Shown piece after piece: positions 18,483 through 26,890 of a DNA stretch of 64,000 nucleotides. Under the pieces are notes generated by a model that was not told the origin of the DNA, did not search any database, and saw nothing but the letters and a program-made list of their open reading frames with translations. The DNA lies in the NCBI GenBank assembly GCA_947499125.1, contig CANMMP010000004.1, forward strand, positions 186,001 through 250,000, written 5' to 3'. Numbering within the stretch: position 1 is the stretch's first letter; every line of letters starts with the position of its first letter. This DNA is from an uncultured Pontibacter sp. Lineage in GTDB: Bacteria; Bacteroidota; Bacteroidia; Cytophagales; Hymenobacteraceae. The translations under genes and the position numbers were made by a program.

Positions 18483-19583
18483 TTATATCGCAGTGAAGTC
18501 TACGTCCGTATTCTCTATGTATTTGGGGTTATTATAGTCAATTTGCCAGAGATTTTTAATTTTAGCTAGTTCTTCATCAGAAATCAAATCTAATCCGCTT
18601 GCTTCCTGTGCATAAAGCAACTTCTCTAAAATGACTCTTCTCCCTTCTAATGTTATTGGTCCTAATCCTATTTGACCATTTCTTCTGTAGCTACACCTGT
18701 ATTTTTTTATGTCTCTAAATTCAATCAACCAGTTTCTGAAATTATGGAGTGGCTCTAATATATCATATCCATTCTTTACCATACTATCTACTGATTTATC
18801 TTTCCTAACTACAGTGCAAGTCCAGCAACCAAACCTTCCTTTCCCACATGGAGTACCTTTAGTTTCTCTAAAAACTGGACATTCAGCTCCAGCATCCTTA
18901 TATAAAGTGCCTATAACTTTGTAATTTATAGATTCGGGTATCGGATTAAACTTAATTGTACTCCAAATATCCTTTACTGTATAATTAAGTACAGGACTAA
19001 AAATCTTCACCTTACTGGAAGTCTTTTGATTTAAGTAATAATCTACATTAGTAGAGTGTTTGGAAATTATTTTATCCCTCTCCGCACTTTCACCATTTCG
19101 GACACCAAGTAAGACTATTGCATTTCTATTTTTGTCTATAATAGTATTGATTGGATTTATTCTAAGTCTGTCAGTGCACCATCTAAAGATGTTTGTTGGA
19201 GGAGGGTAGCCTCGTCCAATTACCTTCACGAAATATCTATCGTCAAGCTTAGGTTTAGCAACTTTAATTATAAAAGGTAGATTGTACTTAAACGACTCTT
19301 TTTCTAAGTGGTCGAGAGTTTGATAAACGTAATCTGTTATAGTTGGAATCTCAACGCCGGTATCGCAATAAACAATAGTTACAGGTTTATGATATTCCTT
19401 TAATGTTAGTAAAGCATTAAATGTCAATACTAATAAAGCAGATGAATCTTTACCTCCACTATAACCTATATACCAAGGAGTATCGTCTCTTTGATATTCC
19501 TTTACAATTAGTTGCATAGCAACTCTATCTTTTTCTGAGACAGAAATTAGGCAACTACTGCAAAATTTGGTGGATTCTATCAT
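18483..19583 (-). CDS. DndC-like PAPS-reductase-family sulfurtransferase
   Basis: This 366-residue PP-loop enzyme has the ATP-pyrophosphatase motif SGGKDSS at 42-48, RWCTDRL at 134-140 and LLGVRNGESAERD at 158-170. A four-cysteine set (C235, C246, C253, C256), with GRFGCWTCTVVRKDKS, is characteristic of DndC, the sulfur-mobilising subunit of DNA phosphorothioation. An extra CSSC pair lies at 8-11. DndC is usually about 500 residues, so this is a short version, and no dndB, D or E is present. It overlaps by 29 bp the upstream gene for a four-helix membrane protein, which implies translational coupling. The pair is AT-rich relative to its surroundings and looks acquired. A defence role is inferred. 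Confidence 0.85.
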   Translation of the reverse strand: MIESTKFCSSCLISVSEKDRVAMQLIVKEYQRDDTPWYIGYSGGKDSSALLVLTFNALLTLKEYHKPVTIVYCDTGVEIPTITDYVYQTLDHLEKESFKYNLPFIIKVAKPKLDDRYFVKVIGRGYPPPTNIFRWCTDRLRINPINTIIDKNRNAIVLLGVRNGESAERDKIISKHSTNVDYYLNQKTSSKVKIFSPVLNYTVKDIWSTIKFNPIPESINYKVIGTLYKDAGAECPVFRETKGTPCGKGRFGCWTCTVVRKDKSVDSMVKNGYDILEPLHNFRNWLIEFRDIKKYRCSYRRNGQIGLGPITLEGRRVILEKLLYAQEASGLDLISDEELAKIKNLWQIDYNNPKYIENTDVDFTAI

Positions 19584-20202
19584 TTACATCATTAACATGG
19601 TGTGTCTCTATATACTCTATCTGCTCATTTGATAATGATATATGCTTAAAAAAAGCAAGTATGTGCAAGCCAAAAGAAATAAAACCTGAAACGATTAGCA
19701 AAAAGCCTCCTATTAATAGTTCCTGCTTAACATCAGTGTAAATTAGAATCGAAAGAAAAAATACTATTGAAAATATTAGTGAGATAATAAAATAATCAGC
19801 TGTTGTCGTCCAAATCAAGCCATTAAAATATACGTTCTTGCTTTTCTTTGAAAGAGACTCGTCATTATCTACTATGTTATAAAAGATATTCTTTAACCTA
19901 TTTTTCTGATAAAGAAATTGCCTTTGCTCATTAGTTAGGTCATGTGTATACAATTTAATTATATGATTTTTAATATTTAAATCTATTTTTTTATGAGAGT
20001 AATTTGTAATGAGATGTCTTACATCTGTTAAATAGTAAAATACACCAATTACTAATGCAATAAGAAAGGGAATCGAATATTCTGAAAAATCTACTTGCTT
20101 GAATTCCTTCTCTGTAATTATAGAAATGAAATACAGTGAGATTAATACAGTAATAATTCCAGGTATGATTAATCGTAATTTTTTAAGAGTTTCTTGCTCC
20201 AT
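19555..20202 (-). CDS. Four-helix membrane protein coupled to the DndC-like gene
   Basis: This 215-residue protein is unrecognised. Predicted helices are at about 10-29, 42-58, 135-156 and 161-186, giving two membrane hairpins around a soluble, Lys/Asn-rich central segment (60-130) with a TNEQRQFLYQK stretch. A short C-terminal tail is rich in His/Asn. It is the first gene of a two-gene operon: its last 29 bp overlap the start of the DndC-like gene. Low GC and poor codon match to the flanks suggest horizontal acquisition. Membrane proteins with few helices are common effectors in bacterial defence pairs, so a membrane-damaging or sensing role is possible. That is inference only. Confidence 0.75.
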   Translation of the reverse strand: MEQETLKKLRLIIPGIITVLISLYFISIITEKEFKQVDFSEYSIPFLIALVIGVFYYLTDVRHLITNYSHKKIDLNIKNHIIKLYTHDLTNEQRQFLYQKNRLKNIFYNIVDNDESLSKKSKNVYFNGLIWTTTADYFIISLIFSIVFFLSILIYTDVKQELLIGGFLLIVSGFISFGLHILAFFKHISLSNEQIEYIETHHVNDVNDRIHQILQ

Positions 20203-20715
20203 AAAATGAAATTAACTTCTTATATAGAAATTCATTTAGATTTTAAGTAAAAAATCAAATATATAAATTTTATAATATATAAAATCATAGGATTAAGAAC
20301 TATCTCTGTAAATCCTGCAACACTCCCCCAAAATTCTGTAACAACTCCACCCATCGCTCATCCTACCTTTGGCATGTTCAATAAAATAAAACTACAGGAA
20401 CATGAGAGAGCCACAATTTAAAACCACTATCAACTGAAAGTCCCGGTAAACTATAGCTGCCCTATACATCCTGCTACGGTTTGCAGAATTGTGCAGCAAA
20501 ACTGCTGTTCTGTGCATTGAACTATAGTTGGCAACTATAGACTTTTGCACTGCTGCTACAAAGACCGGCCTTTTCGCTCAGCGCTACTGGCAAACCTCCG
20601 GAACAAAGGAGCACTGCCAGTAAAATAACAGTCATCCAGAACTATAAACTTTACACTAAAGCTGCCCCTGAAAAGGCGGCCAGCTACCTTATTGTCCAAA
20701 TTTTACAGATAGAAC
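20203..20715. promoter_or_regulatory. Leader region of the porin/DoxX/CDF operon
   Basis: From about 20203 to 20300 the DNA is AT-rich and belongs to the end of the insert. The TGTAACA-type operator and -7 element follow at 20316-20371, leaving a transcribed leader of about 340 nt before the ATG at 20717. Within it, TACTGGCA (20585-20592) and TGCCAGTA (20615-20622) form a hairpin with a smaller CTCC/GGAG stem inside. An 11-codon open frame begins at 20401; there is no evidence that it is translated. Confidence 0.5.
20316..20371 (+). promoter_or_regulatory. TGTAACA-type tandem operator and promoter (porin operon)
   Basis: TGCAACA (20316-20322) and TGTAACA (20337-20343) start 21 bp apart. TACCTTTG (20364-20371), a perfect TAnnTTTG -7 element, starts 27 bp after the second half-site. 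The spacing is identical to the three other copies. Confidence 0.7.
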
Positions 20716-20716
20716 T

Positions 20717-21955
20717 ATGAAAAAAATAGTACACACCGTTTTAAGTGCAGCTGCCATCAGTATGCTGCTAACCCAACAGGCAAATGCCCAGATAGACCTG
20801 AGCTTTCCGGCAACTCCAAAACCGGATACCACGCAGGCAGGCAAGCCATATTTTAAGTCCAGTATAAACGGGATCATCACGGCGTCGGGCTTTGTGCAGG
20901 ACGGTACCTTTGGTATGGGCGACGGCTCCATTACCATGTGGGCTAACCCGAAACAGCCTACTCAGGACGAGTACCAGTTTGGTGGCGACCTGCGCAAGAC
21001 CTGGCTCATTTTTAAAGGCACAGCTTATAACCTTCCGCACGGCATAATGGCCACTGGTCGTGCCGAGCTGGACTTTTTAGGGGGAACGGCAGGGGCAGGT
21101 GGTTTTGCCGACGAGAACCTGCTGCCACGTGTGCGCCTGGCCTACGTGGAAGTACAGAAAGGCCAAACCCGGGTGCGCCTAGGCCAGAACTGGACCCCGA
21201 TGGTAGCGCATTTTCCTAACTCCGTAACGCACTTTGCGATGGGCTATGGCTCGGCAGGTGGCATCGGTTTCCGTAATCCCGGCCTGTTTTTGTACCAGGG
21301 CCTGAGCAGCACGGAAGCTGCTACCAAAGTGCGCCTGGATGTGGCTGTTTTCCGCGGCTCCTGGACCGGGCCGAAAGCAGAAGCCGACGGTCGTGATGAA
21401 GGCGAAATTGGCGTGCCGCAGACAGAAGTGGGCCTGAACATCAGTAACCAAGCCAGGCCGCTGAAATGGGAAGTAAACATAGCCGGTCACTACGACCGCA
21501 AACGCCTGGTGCAGGGCGATACACGCAGTAACCTGGCAGGTAAAGCCGTGCAGGCTGGTACCAGGCTAACCTATGGTGGCGCAACGTTGCAGGGCAATGC
21601 CTATTGGGGGCGTGCCATCGGCCAGAGCTGGGGCCAGTTGCTGCAGTTCGGCGACATAGCAGGCCACGGTGCCTGGGGGCAGGCAGGGTACAGGTTCGGT
21701 AAACACCTAAGCGCCTGGGTAATGTATGGACAGGATAACCCAAATGATACCGATGTGCTGGCAGCAGTACCCGGCAATGCCCGCCTGAAGAATGAGATCA
21801 TTGTGCCCATGCTTCGCTATGATGCAGGACCGCTGGGTATAGCCCTGGAGTGGTACCGCGCCAACACAGAATGGCAACTGCTGGAGAACGGACAGGAAAT
21901 CTACAAAACCACATCGGCTAACCAACTGGCGCTGGGCGCACAGTTTGTATTCTAA
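20717..21955 (+). CDS. Outer membrane porin-like protein
   Basis: This 412-residue protein has a signal peptide at 1-24 (ending QANA). The mature sequence is a beta barrel with short amphipathic strands (RVRLAYVEVQKGQTRVRLGQ), Gly/Tyr-rich turns and a C-terminal Phe (LALGAQFVF). It resembles DcaP/porin-type trimers of Proteobacteria in its N-terminal GFVQDGTFGMGDG region, but the substrate is unknown. It is the first gene of a likely operon with DoxX and a CDF exporter, with gaps of 83 and 65 bp, under a TGTAACA-type operator. This points to envelope permeability under metal stress. Confidence 0.8.
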   Translation: MKKIVHTVLSAAAISMLLTQQANAQIDLSFPATPKPDTTQAGKPYFKSSINGIITASGFVQDGTFGMGDGSITMWANPKQPTQDEYQFGGDLRKTWLIFKGTAYNLPHGIMATGRAELDFLGGTAGAGGFADENLLPRVRLAYVEVQKGQTRVRLGQNWTPMVAHFPNSVTHFAMGYGSAGGIGFRNPGLFLYQGLSSTEAATKVRLDVAVFRGSWTGPKAEADGRDEGEIGVPQTEVGLNISNQARPLKWEVNIAGHYDRKRLVQGDTRSNLAGKAVQAGTRLTYGGATLQGNAYWGRAIGQSWGQLLQFGDIAGHGAWGQAGYRFGKHLSAWVMYGQDNPNDTDVLAAVPGNARLKNEIIVPMLRYDAGPLGIALEWYRANTEWQLLENGQEIYKTTSANQLALGAQFVF

Positions 21956-22038
21956 CCCTGCAAAATTCTGAAGAGAATCCAGCTTCAAAACTATTCAAAG
22001 TTCACTCAATTACTCAATCAAAATTAAATTCAGAAACT

Positions 22039-22437
22039 ATGAAAAATTCATCTGTTAAAACCTTTGTATTTGTGTCCCGCATCCTGATCGGGGTTACATT
22101 TCTGATAGCCGGACTGCATAAAGCGCTGTTCTGGGATGGCCCTGCCATGTGGATGGCTTCTAAAGGATTGCCATTCGTGCCGCTGCTGTTAGGTGCAGCT
22201 ATGGTTACAGAACTGGTAGGTGCCTTGCTGCTGTTTGCCGGTTTCAGGGTAAAACAAGTGGCTATCGTACTCATCCTACTGTTATTGCCCATGACGCTAT
22301 TGATGCACACGTTCTGGAACATGGAAGGGATGATGCAGCAAACGGCTGTCATGGACTTCATTCAAAACATTGCCATTATGGGTGGCCTGGTAGCGCTAGC
22401 GGCAGTAGCGCATCTTTCATCCAAGCAATCCATTTAA
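22039..22437 (+). CDS. DoxX-family membrane protein
   Basis: This 132-residue inner membrane protein has four helices (about 8-30, 50-70, 75-95, 105-125). FVSRILIGVTFLIAGLHKAL and VPLLLGAAMVTELVGALLLF match the DoxX family, small membrane proteins linked to redox stress and quinone metabolism. It lies between the porin-like gene and the CDF exporter gene on the same strand. Membership of this metal-responsive operon is inferred from spacing and from the shared promoter. Confidence 0.85.
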   Translation: MKNSSVKTFVFVSRILIGVTFLIAGLHKALFWDGPAMWMASKGLPFVPLLLGAAMVTELVGALLLFAGFRVKQVAIVLILLLLPMTLLMHTFWNMEGMMQQTAVMDFIQNIAIMGGLVALAAVAHLSSKQSI

Positions 22438-22502
22438 AATGAAATAAAACAGTAACCATCAGTCGTGCTTCGGATTACCGGGCACGGCTTTAACTATACA
22501 CT

Positions 22503-23396
22503 ATGGGACATCATCACCATCATCACCACGGCCATCAGCACCATGCTACGAGCAACATCCGGTTTGCTTTTTTCCTGAACCTGGGCTTTGCTATAGTTGA
22601 GCTGATCGGGGGCTTTTTTGTGAACAGCGTTGCCATTATGAGCGATGCGCTCCACGACTTCGGCGATGCCTTTACCCTGGGCGTGAGCTATTTTCTGCAG
22701 CGCAAATCAGAACAGCAAGGCAACGAGCGCTATACTTATGGCTACAAACGCTACTCGGTGGCAGGCGCGCTGTTAACATCCGTTATCCTTATCACAGGCT
22801 CTGTGTTTGTGCTTTCAGAAGCTACCGAAAGGCTGCTGAGCCCCCAGATGCCAGACCCCTACGGCATGCTGTTCTTTGCTATAGTTGGGCTGGGTGTAAA
22901 TGGGGCGGCTTTTTTCAGGCTGCGCGGCGGGCATAACCTGAACCAACGGGCCGTATCGCTGCACATGCTTGAAGATTTGCTGGGTTGGGCAGCGGTGTTG
23001 GTAGCCAGTGTGGTGCTGCTGTTCTTCGAGTGGCCGTGGCTCGATGCGCTGCTCTCGATCGGGATTGCCTTGTTTATGCTGGTGAATGCGGTAAAAGGTG
23101 CCTGGGCTGCTATAAAAGTGCTGCTGCAGGAAAACCCGCTGGCAACGGAGCTGGATGCTGTAAAGGCGCAGTTGCTTTCTGTTACGAATGTGCAGGATGT
23201 GCATCAGCTTAAGCTATGGTCTTTGGATGGGGAGCATCATGTACTGTCGGCGCATGTGGTGGTGGAATCTGTAAAAGAACCTACTGCCATAGCTGCCCTG
23301 AAGCAGGAGATACGCGACATCTTAAAATCCTTTGCCATAACTGATGCAACTCTTGAACTGGAGTACGCCGGCGAACGCTGTAAAATGAACGTATAA
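22503..23396 (+). CDS. Cation diffusion facilitator (CzcD/ZitB-like) metal exporter
   Basis: This 297-residue CDF transporter exchanges protons for Zn, Co, Cd or similar ions. It starts with a striking histidine run, MGHHHHHHHGHQHH, a putative metal-binding tail. Six helices follow, with the metal-site residues DALHDFGDAF (HxxxD, TM2) and HMLEDLLGW (TM5). The cytosolic C-terminal domain (about 215-290) has VQDVHQLKLWSLDGEHHVL. It is the last gene of the porin/DoxX/CDF operon, and a strong terminator follows 20 bp after the stop. The specific metal cannot be read from the sequence. Confidence 0.92.
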   Translation: MGHHHHHHHGHQHHATSNIRFAFFLNLGFAIVELIGGFFVNSVAIMSDALHDFGDAFTLGVSYFLQRKSEQQGNERYTYGYKRYSVAGALLTSVILITGSVFVLSEATERLLSPQMPDPYGMLFFAIVGLGVNGAAFFRLRGGHNLNQRAVSLHMLEDLLGWAAVLVASVVLLFFEWPWLDALLSIGIALFMLVNAVKGAWAAIKVLLQENPLATELDAVKAQLLSVTNVQDVHQLKLWSLDGEHHVLSAHVVVESVKEPTAIAALKQEIRDILKSFAITDATLELEYAGERCKMNV

Positions 23397-23415
23397 GCCA
23401 GTAATATAAAAATGT

Positions 23416-23445
23416 AAAAGCCGCTACCAACCAGTAGCGGCTTTT
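23416..23445. terminator. Bidirectional rho-independent terminator
   Basis: A perfect inverted repeat, AAAAGCCGCTAC (23416-23427) and GTAGCGGCTTTT (23434-23445), with a 6-base loop lies between the convergent CDF and MBL-fold genes. Both ends give U-tracts. Confidence 0.9.
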
Positions 23446-23457
23446 GTTTTATAGTTG

Positions 23458-24384
23458 TTAGCCTTCATAAATTTTCAGGTAGCGGTTCACCGATCTTCTG
23501 AAGGCATCCTTTGCGCCTGTAGCTATAAGCTGCCCGTCAAAAGCGCCATGAATGGTGTCGAACTCCAGCGGCTCTACACGGCTATTAACTTGCTCGATGG
23601 CTTTTTTAGGAAGCGGCACCAGGTTGGGGTAACTATACATCATCGAAACATGCCGGCGGTCGCGGGCAACGTACAGGGTATCGCCGGTGAGCAGGGTGCC
23701 GTTGCCGTGGTGGGGCAGGTGCATAACGGTACTTCCATCAAAATGCCCGCCTGTGTGCACAACTTTCATCCCGTCCCATAGTGGCAGTTCGTTGCCTTCC
23801 CATAGTTGTAGGTGCTTGCTTTTGTCCTGTATCCATTGTTTGTCGAGGTGGTGCAGGTAAATGGGGCAGTTAAAGGCGGCAGCCCATTCGGCCATTAAAC
23901 TATAGTAGTGCGGGTGCGAAATGGCAATGGCTTTTATGCCACCCAACGCCTTGATGTAGGTTATAGTCTGCTCGTCGAGGTAAGGAATACAGTCCCACAG
24001 CACGTTGCCATTTTTCGACAGTACCAGGTGCGCTTTCTGGCCGATGGCAAAATCAGGGGTGATCTTCAGCTCATATAGGTTCTCCTGCAGCTTAGTGATC
24101 TTTATGCTGTGCTCTTTTGCCAAACTGTTGTAGCTGAGCCAGGTTTGGCCGCCATCACCTACGTACTGGCGCTCGTCGGTGCAGACAGGGCAGGTGTCGG
24201 TAGCGGTTTTGGCAGTGGCGTAGCGGGTGCCGCAGGTAGCGCAGATGTTTTTTTGCTGCGGCTCGCGGACAGTTATTTTTACTGGCTTGACACTGCTGCC
24301 CGAAAAGAAGTGGTGCGCAGGGCCTGGCAGCAGCAAAAGCGAGGAGCCCAGCAGCGAATTTTTCAGAAATGATTTACGATTCAT
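23458..24384 (-). CDS. MBL-fold hydrolase with N-terminal zinc ribbon
   Basis: This 308-residue protein has a hydrophobic signal-like N-terminus (residues 8-20), then a zinc ribbon (Cys48, Cys51, Cys65, Cys68: CATC and CPVC) and a metallo-beta-lactamase fold. The canonical HxHxDH is altered: the motif reads SHPHYYS, so the Asp and the final His of the second metal site are missing. Later ligands persist (GGHFDGS, LLTGDTL). It may be a mono-zinc or non-canonical hydrolase of unknown substrate. A TTTGTCC-type operator lies directly upstream, and the cupin-AraC gene precedes it on the same strand. Confidence 0.82.
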   Translation of the reverse strand: MNRKSFLKNSLLGSSLLLLPGPAHHFFSGSSVKPVKITVREPQQKNICATCGTRYATAKTATDTCPVCTDERQYVGDGGQTWLSYNSLAKEHSIKITKLQENLYELKITPDFAIGQKAHLVLSKNGNVLWDCIPYLDEQTITYIKALGGIKAIAISHPHYYSLMAEWAAAFNCPIYLHHLDKQWIQDKSKHLQLWEGNELPLWDGMKVVHTGGHFDGSTVMHLPHHGNGTLLTGDTLYVARDRRHVSMMYSYPNLVPLPKKAIEQVNSRVEPLEFDTIHGAFDGQLIATGAKDAFRRSVNRYLKIYEG

Positions 24385-24423
24385 AATATGCTGTTTTACG
24401 AGATAACACGTTGTTTAACAGCA

Positions 24424-24483
24424 CAAATGTCTATAGTTAGTCGGCTGGCTTCAATGGACAAAGCACCGCTTATCCTGCACTTA
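24424..24483 (-). promoter_or_regulatory. TTTGTCC-type tandem operator and promoter (copy C)
   Basis: On the minus strand, TAAGTGC (24483-24477, weak) and TTTGTCC (24462-24456) start 21 bp apart. GACATTTG starts 31 bp downstream of the second half-site (24431-24424). The leader to the ATG at 24384 is about 35 nt. Confidence 0.58.
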
Positions 24484-24490
24484 CAGGAGC

Positions 24491-25393
24491 CTAACTTACG
24501 AGTTCCAGCTCTTTGCTTCGGAAAGCCAAGGGAGAAGCGCCACTGTTTTTTGTGAAGAAGCGGGTAAAGTAGGCGGCATCTTCAAAACCCAGCTGTGCCG
24601 CTATTTCTTTTACCGATAACTGACCGTGGTGCAGCAGGCGTTTTGCTTCCAGCATCAGCCGTTCTTTTATCAGTTGGCTTACATTCTTGCCGGCATATTT
24701 GTGCGTGATTTCGTTCAGGGTGCGGGGCGTCAGAGAAAGGGCATCGGCATAGTCCTGCACGGCATGTTGTTGCTGGTAGCGCTCTTCCAGCAATTGCTTA
24801 AAAGTACGGTAGGTCAGGTAGCGCGGCTCGGGTACAGGTTGTGCTATCGTTTGCGTGTGTATGTCCTTCAGCTTAAAAACCTGCAGCAAAAATATCTTCA
24901 GGTAAGAGGCAATGATTACTTCTGACAGGTCAGTTGGCTGCTTGTACTCCTGCAGCATTTTCTGCATCAGGTCATCGAGCAGGGCTACCGCGGTAGCATC
25001 CAGGTGCAGTACAGGCTGCACGTTTATGTTATCGAAAATGCCATACTTCAGCAACAGGTTCTCGGCACCCGCTTCCACGGCAAACACCGACTCGTTGAAC
25101 TTAAGTACAAAGCCTTTGGTAGGGCCATCTTTCCGGATCTGGTGAATGTGACTGGGCTGCAGCAAAAACAGGCAAGGCCCTTTAAATTTATACGGCTGAA
25201 AGTCGATGGTATGCAGGCCGCTTCCTTCGGTAATCCAGATGATCTCATAGTATGTATGGCGGTGGGGCGCAACACGTCGAAGTCCTGCATCGGGCGCATC
25301 CTGGTACGAGGCAATGTAAAAATCGCGGAACTTGCTCTTGGTAAAGCTTTCTGCTTCGGTGAAAACAGGAATAGGAATGCTTGCCTTGGCCAT
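24491..25393 (-). CDS. AraC-family regulator with N-terminal cupin
   Basis: This 300-residue regulator has an N-terminal cupin-like sensor (about 35-130; HRHTYYEIIWITEGSG, where the histidines may bind a ligand) and a C-terminal AraC double HTH (about 195-295; ALSLTPRTLNEITHKYAGKN, VKEIAAQLGFEDAAYFTRFF). It lies 100 bp upstream of the MBL-fold gene on the same strand. Its ligand is unknown. It is a plausible regulator of the TTTGTCC-type sites, because one of these sits immediately downstream of it and three more lie within about 11 kb. No such site was seen before its own start. Confidence 0.9.
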   Translation of the reverse strand: MAKASIPIPVFTEAESFTKSKFRDFYIASYQDAPDAGLRRVAPHRHTYYEIIWITEGSGLHTIDFQPYKFKGPCLFLLQPSHIHQIRKDGPTKGFVLKFNESVFAVEAGAENLLLKYGIFDNINVQPVLHLDATAVALLDDLMQKMLQEYKQPTDLSEVIIASYLKIFLLQVFKLKDIHTQTIAQPVPEPRYLTYRTFKQLLEERYQQQHAVQDYADALSLTPRTLNEITHKYAGKNVSQLIKERLMLEAKRLLHHGQLSVKEIAAQLGFEDAAYFTRFFTKNSGASPLAFRSKELELVS

Positions 25394-25497
25394 AGTTTTA
25401 TGTGTTAGATGCGGAGTTGGTAAAGATAAAAAACTGTAGGTAAAAGTATAGCCTGCGGAAGCATCCTGCTGGCTATATGTATGGTTTTATGCTTGTA

Positions 25498-26784
25498 TTA
25501 GACCACTTCCAGGTTTCCCATCATACCCAGATCTTCGTGCTCCAGGATGTGGCAGTGGTACATCACGCTGCCTTTATAGGTTGTAAAAGGGATTGCAATA
25601 CGTACGGTACTGTTGGCCGGTACATTTACCACGTCTTTCCAGGCCCGGAAATCTACTGCTACACCATTTACACTAATTACCTGGAATGGAAAAGTATGCA
25701 GGTGAAATGGGTGGTCCATTGCCATCGGGTTTACAATATCCCATACTTCCATTGTTTCGGCTTTGGCAGTTAGATCAGTGCGGTGATGATCGAAGGCTTT
25801 TCCGTTAATGGTGAATTGCAGCGGCTGCATGGTGGCACCAAAAGTTATTGTTTTATAGTTAGTGACAGAAGCTAAATCCAGTGCCGGAATGTGAGTAAGT
25901 TTAGTTGGCAACGCTATAGTTTTAGGCTCACCAGTGATGCTGAACTTTGCCAGAACCATCCCTTCAGCAGGTGTATCAGCACTGGATCCGGCAGGTGTAC
26001 GGCTGTAAGGCAGGTTTGTTAGTTGCAGCTCTTCTTCCTGCGTGGCTTCTATCAGTATATCGGCTCTTTCGCCGGGTGTGAGTAGGAGCCTTTCCATAGC
26101 CAATGGCGCTTCCAGGAAACTGCCATCCATCCCAATCACCTGCAGTCGTTTTCCGCGAATGTTCAGATTATAGTAGCGTGCGGTTGAAGCGTTTACGATG
26201 CGAAGTCGGAGCAGACCTGTAGGGGCGGACATTTCCGGTTGGTTTTGCCCGTTTACCAGCACCAGTTCTCCTTCTTTTCCTTTTCCCCAGTCCATGCCCG
26301 TATGCGACGCAACTTCGCCATTTTGCAGCCCGATGTCGTGCAGCACCAACACCTTTTCAGTCGCAGAAGCGACGGGCTCCAGCTTGTCCACGGCTCCGCG
26401 GATGATGATCGGCCCTGATAAACCTTCAAATAGCTGACGGGTAACTTTGCCATGGGCATGTGGGTGGTACCAATACATGCCGGCGCTTCCCAGATGCGCT
26501 TCGAAATTATAAGTTAGAGATTGACCTGGCTCTACAGTTTGATGTGGCTTGTCTTCATCCGGCGACATAAAAATACCATGCAGGTGCAGGTTGCTTGGCT
26601 CACGCAGTTGGTTATTAAAGTTTACCGTTACCACGTCGCCTTCTTGTACTTCCAGCAAAGGCCCTGGAAAGCTCCCGTTGTACGTTAATAGTTCTGCATT
26701 CTGGCCGGCAATGGTGATGTTGCGTTGCTGTGCCGTCAGGTCGAAATTGCGTGTTGCGGTTTTTGGGTGTTGTAGCGTATTCAT
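25498..26784 (-). CDS. Multicopper oxidase
   Basis: This 428-residue oxidase carries all four copper motifs: NLHLHG, WYHPHAHG, HPFHLH and the T1/T2/T3 set HCHILEHEDLGMM near the C-terminus. It probably oxidises Cu(I) or an organic substrate while reducing O2 to water. No signal peptide is visible at MNTLQHPKTATRNFDL, which is unusual for CueO-like enzymes and leaves the location uncertain. Its promoter has a TGTAACA-type tandem operator and a perfect -7 element. This links it to the HMA-AraC regulator and fits a copper-detoxification role. Confidence 0.92.
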   Translation of the reverse strand: MNTLQHPKTATRNFDLTAQQRNITIAGQNAELLTYNGSFPGPLLEVQEGDVVTVNFNNQLREPSNLHLHGIFMSPDEDKPHQTVEPGQSLTYNFEAHLGSAGMYWYHPHAHGKVTRQLFEGLSGPIIIRGAVDKLEPVASATEKVLVLHDIGLQNGEVASHTGMDWGKGKEGELVLVNGQNQPEMSAPTGLLRLRIVNASTARYYNLNIRGKRLQVIGMDGSFLEAPLAMERLLLTPGERADILIEATQEEELQLTNLPYSRTPAGSSADTPAEGMVLAKFSITGEPKTIALPTKLTHIPALDLASVTNYKTITFGATMQPLQFTINGKAFDHHRTDLTAKAETMEVWDIVNPMAMDHPFHLHTFPFQVISVNGVAVDFRAWKDVVNVPANSTVRIAIPFTTYKGSVMYHCHILEHEDLGMMGNLEVV

Positions 26785-26812
26785 AGTTTTATGGTGTAGC
26801 GTTTAACTTTGA

Positions 26813-26868
26813 CAAAGCTATAAGCTAGGCCAGTCTCAGGTGTTACAGGATTCAGGTAAAGCTTTACA
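26813..26868 (-). promoter_or_regulatory. TGTAACA-type tandem operator and promoter (multicopper oxidase)
   Basis: On the minus strand, TGTAAAG (26868-26862) and TGTAACA (26847-26841) start 21 bp apart. TAGCTTTG (26820-26813) starts 27 bp after the second half-site and fits TAnnTTTG. The ATG at 26784 follows after about 20 nt of leader. Confidence 0.7.
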
Positions 26869-26890
26869 GATTTTCAATAGGAGGGCTAGT

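Noticed and set aside
20401-20436. An 11-codon frame in the porin leader as a leader peptide
   Set aside because: No run of regulatory codons and no attenuator-like pair of hairpins could be shown.
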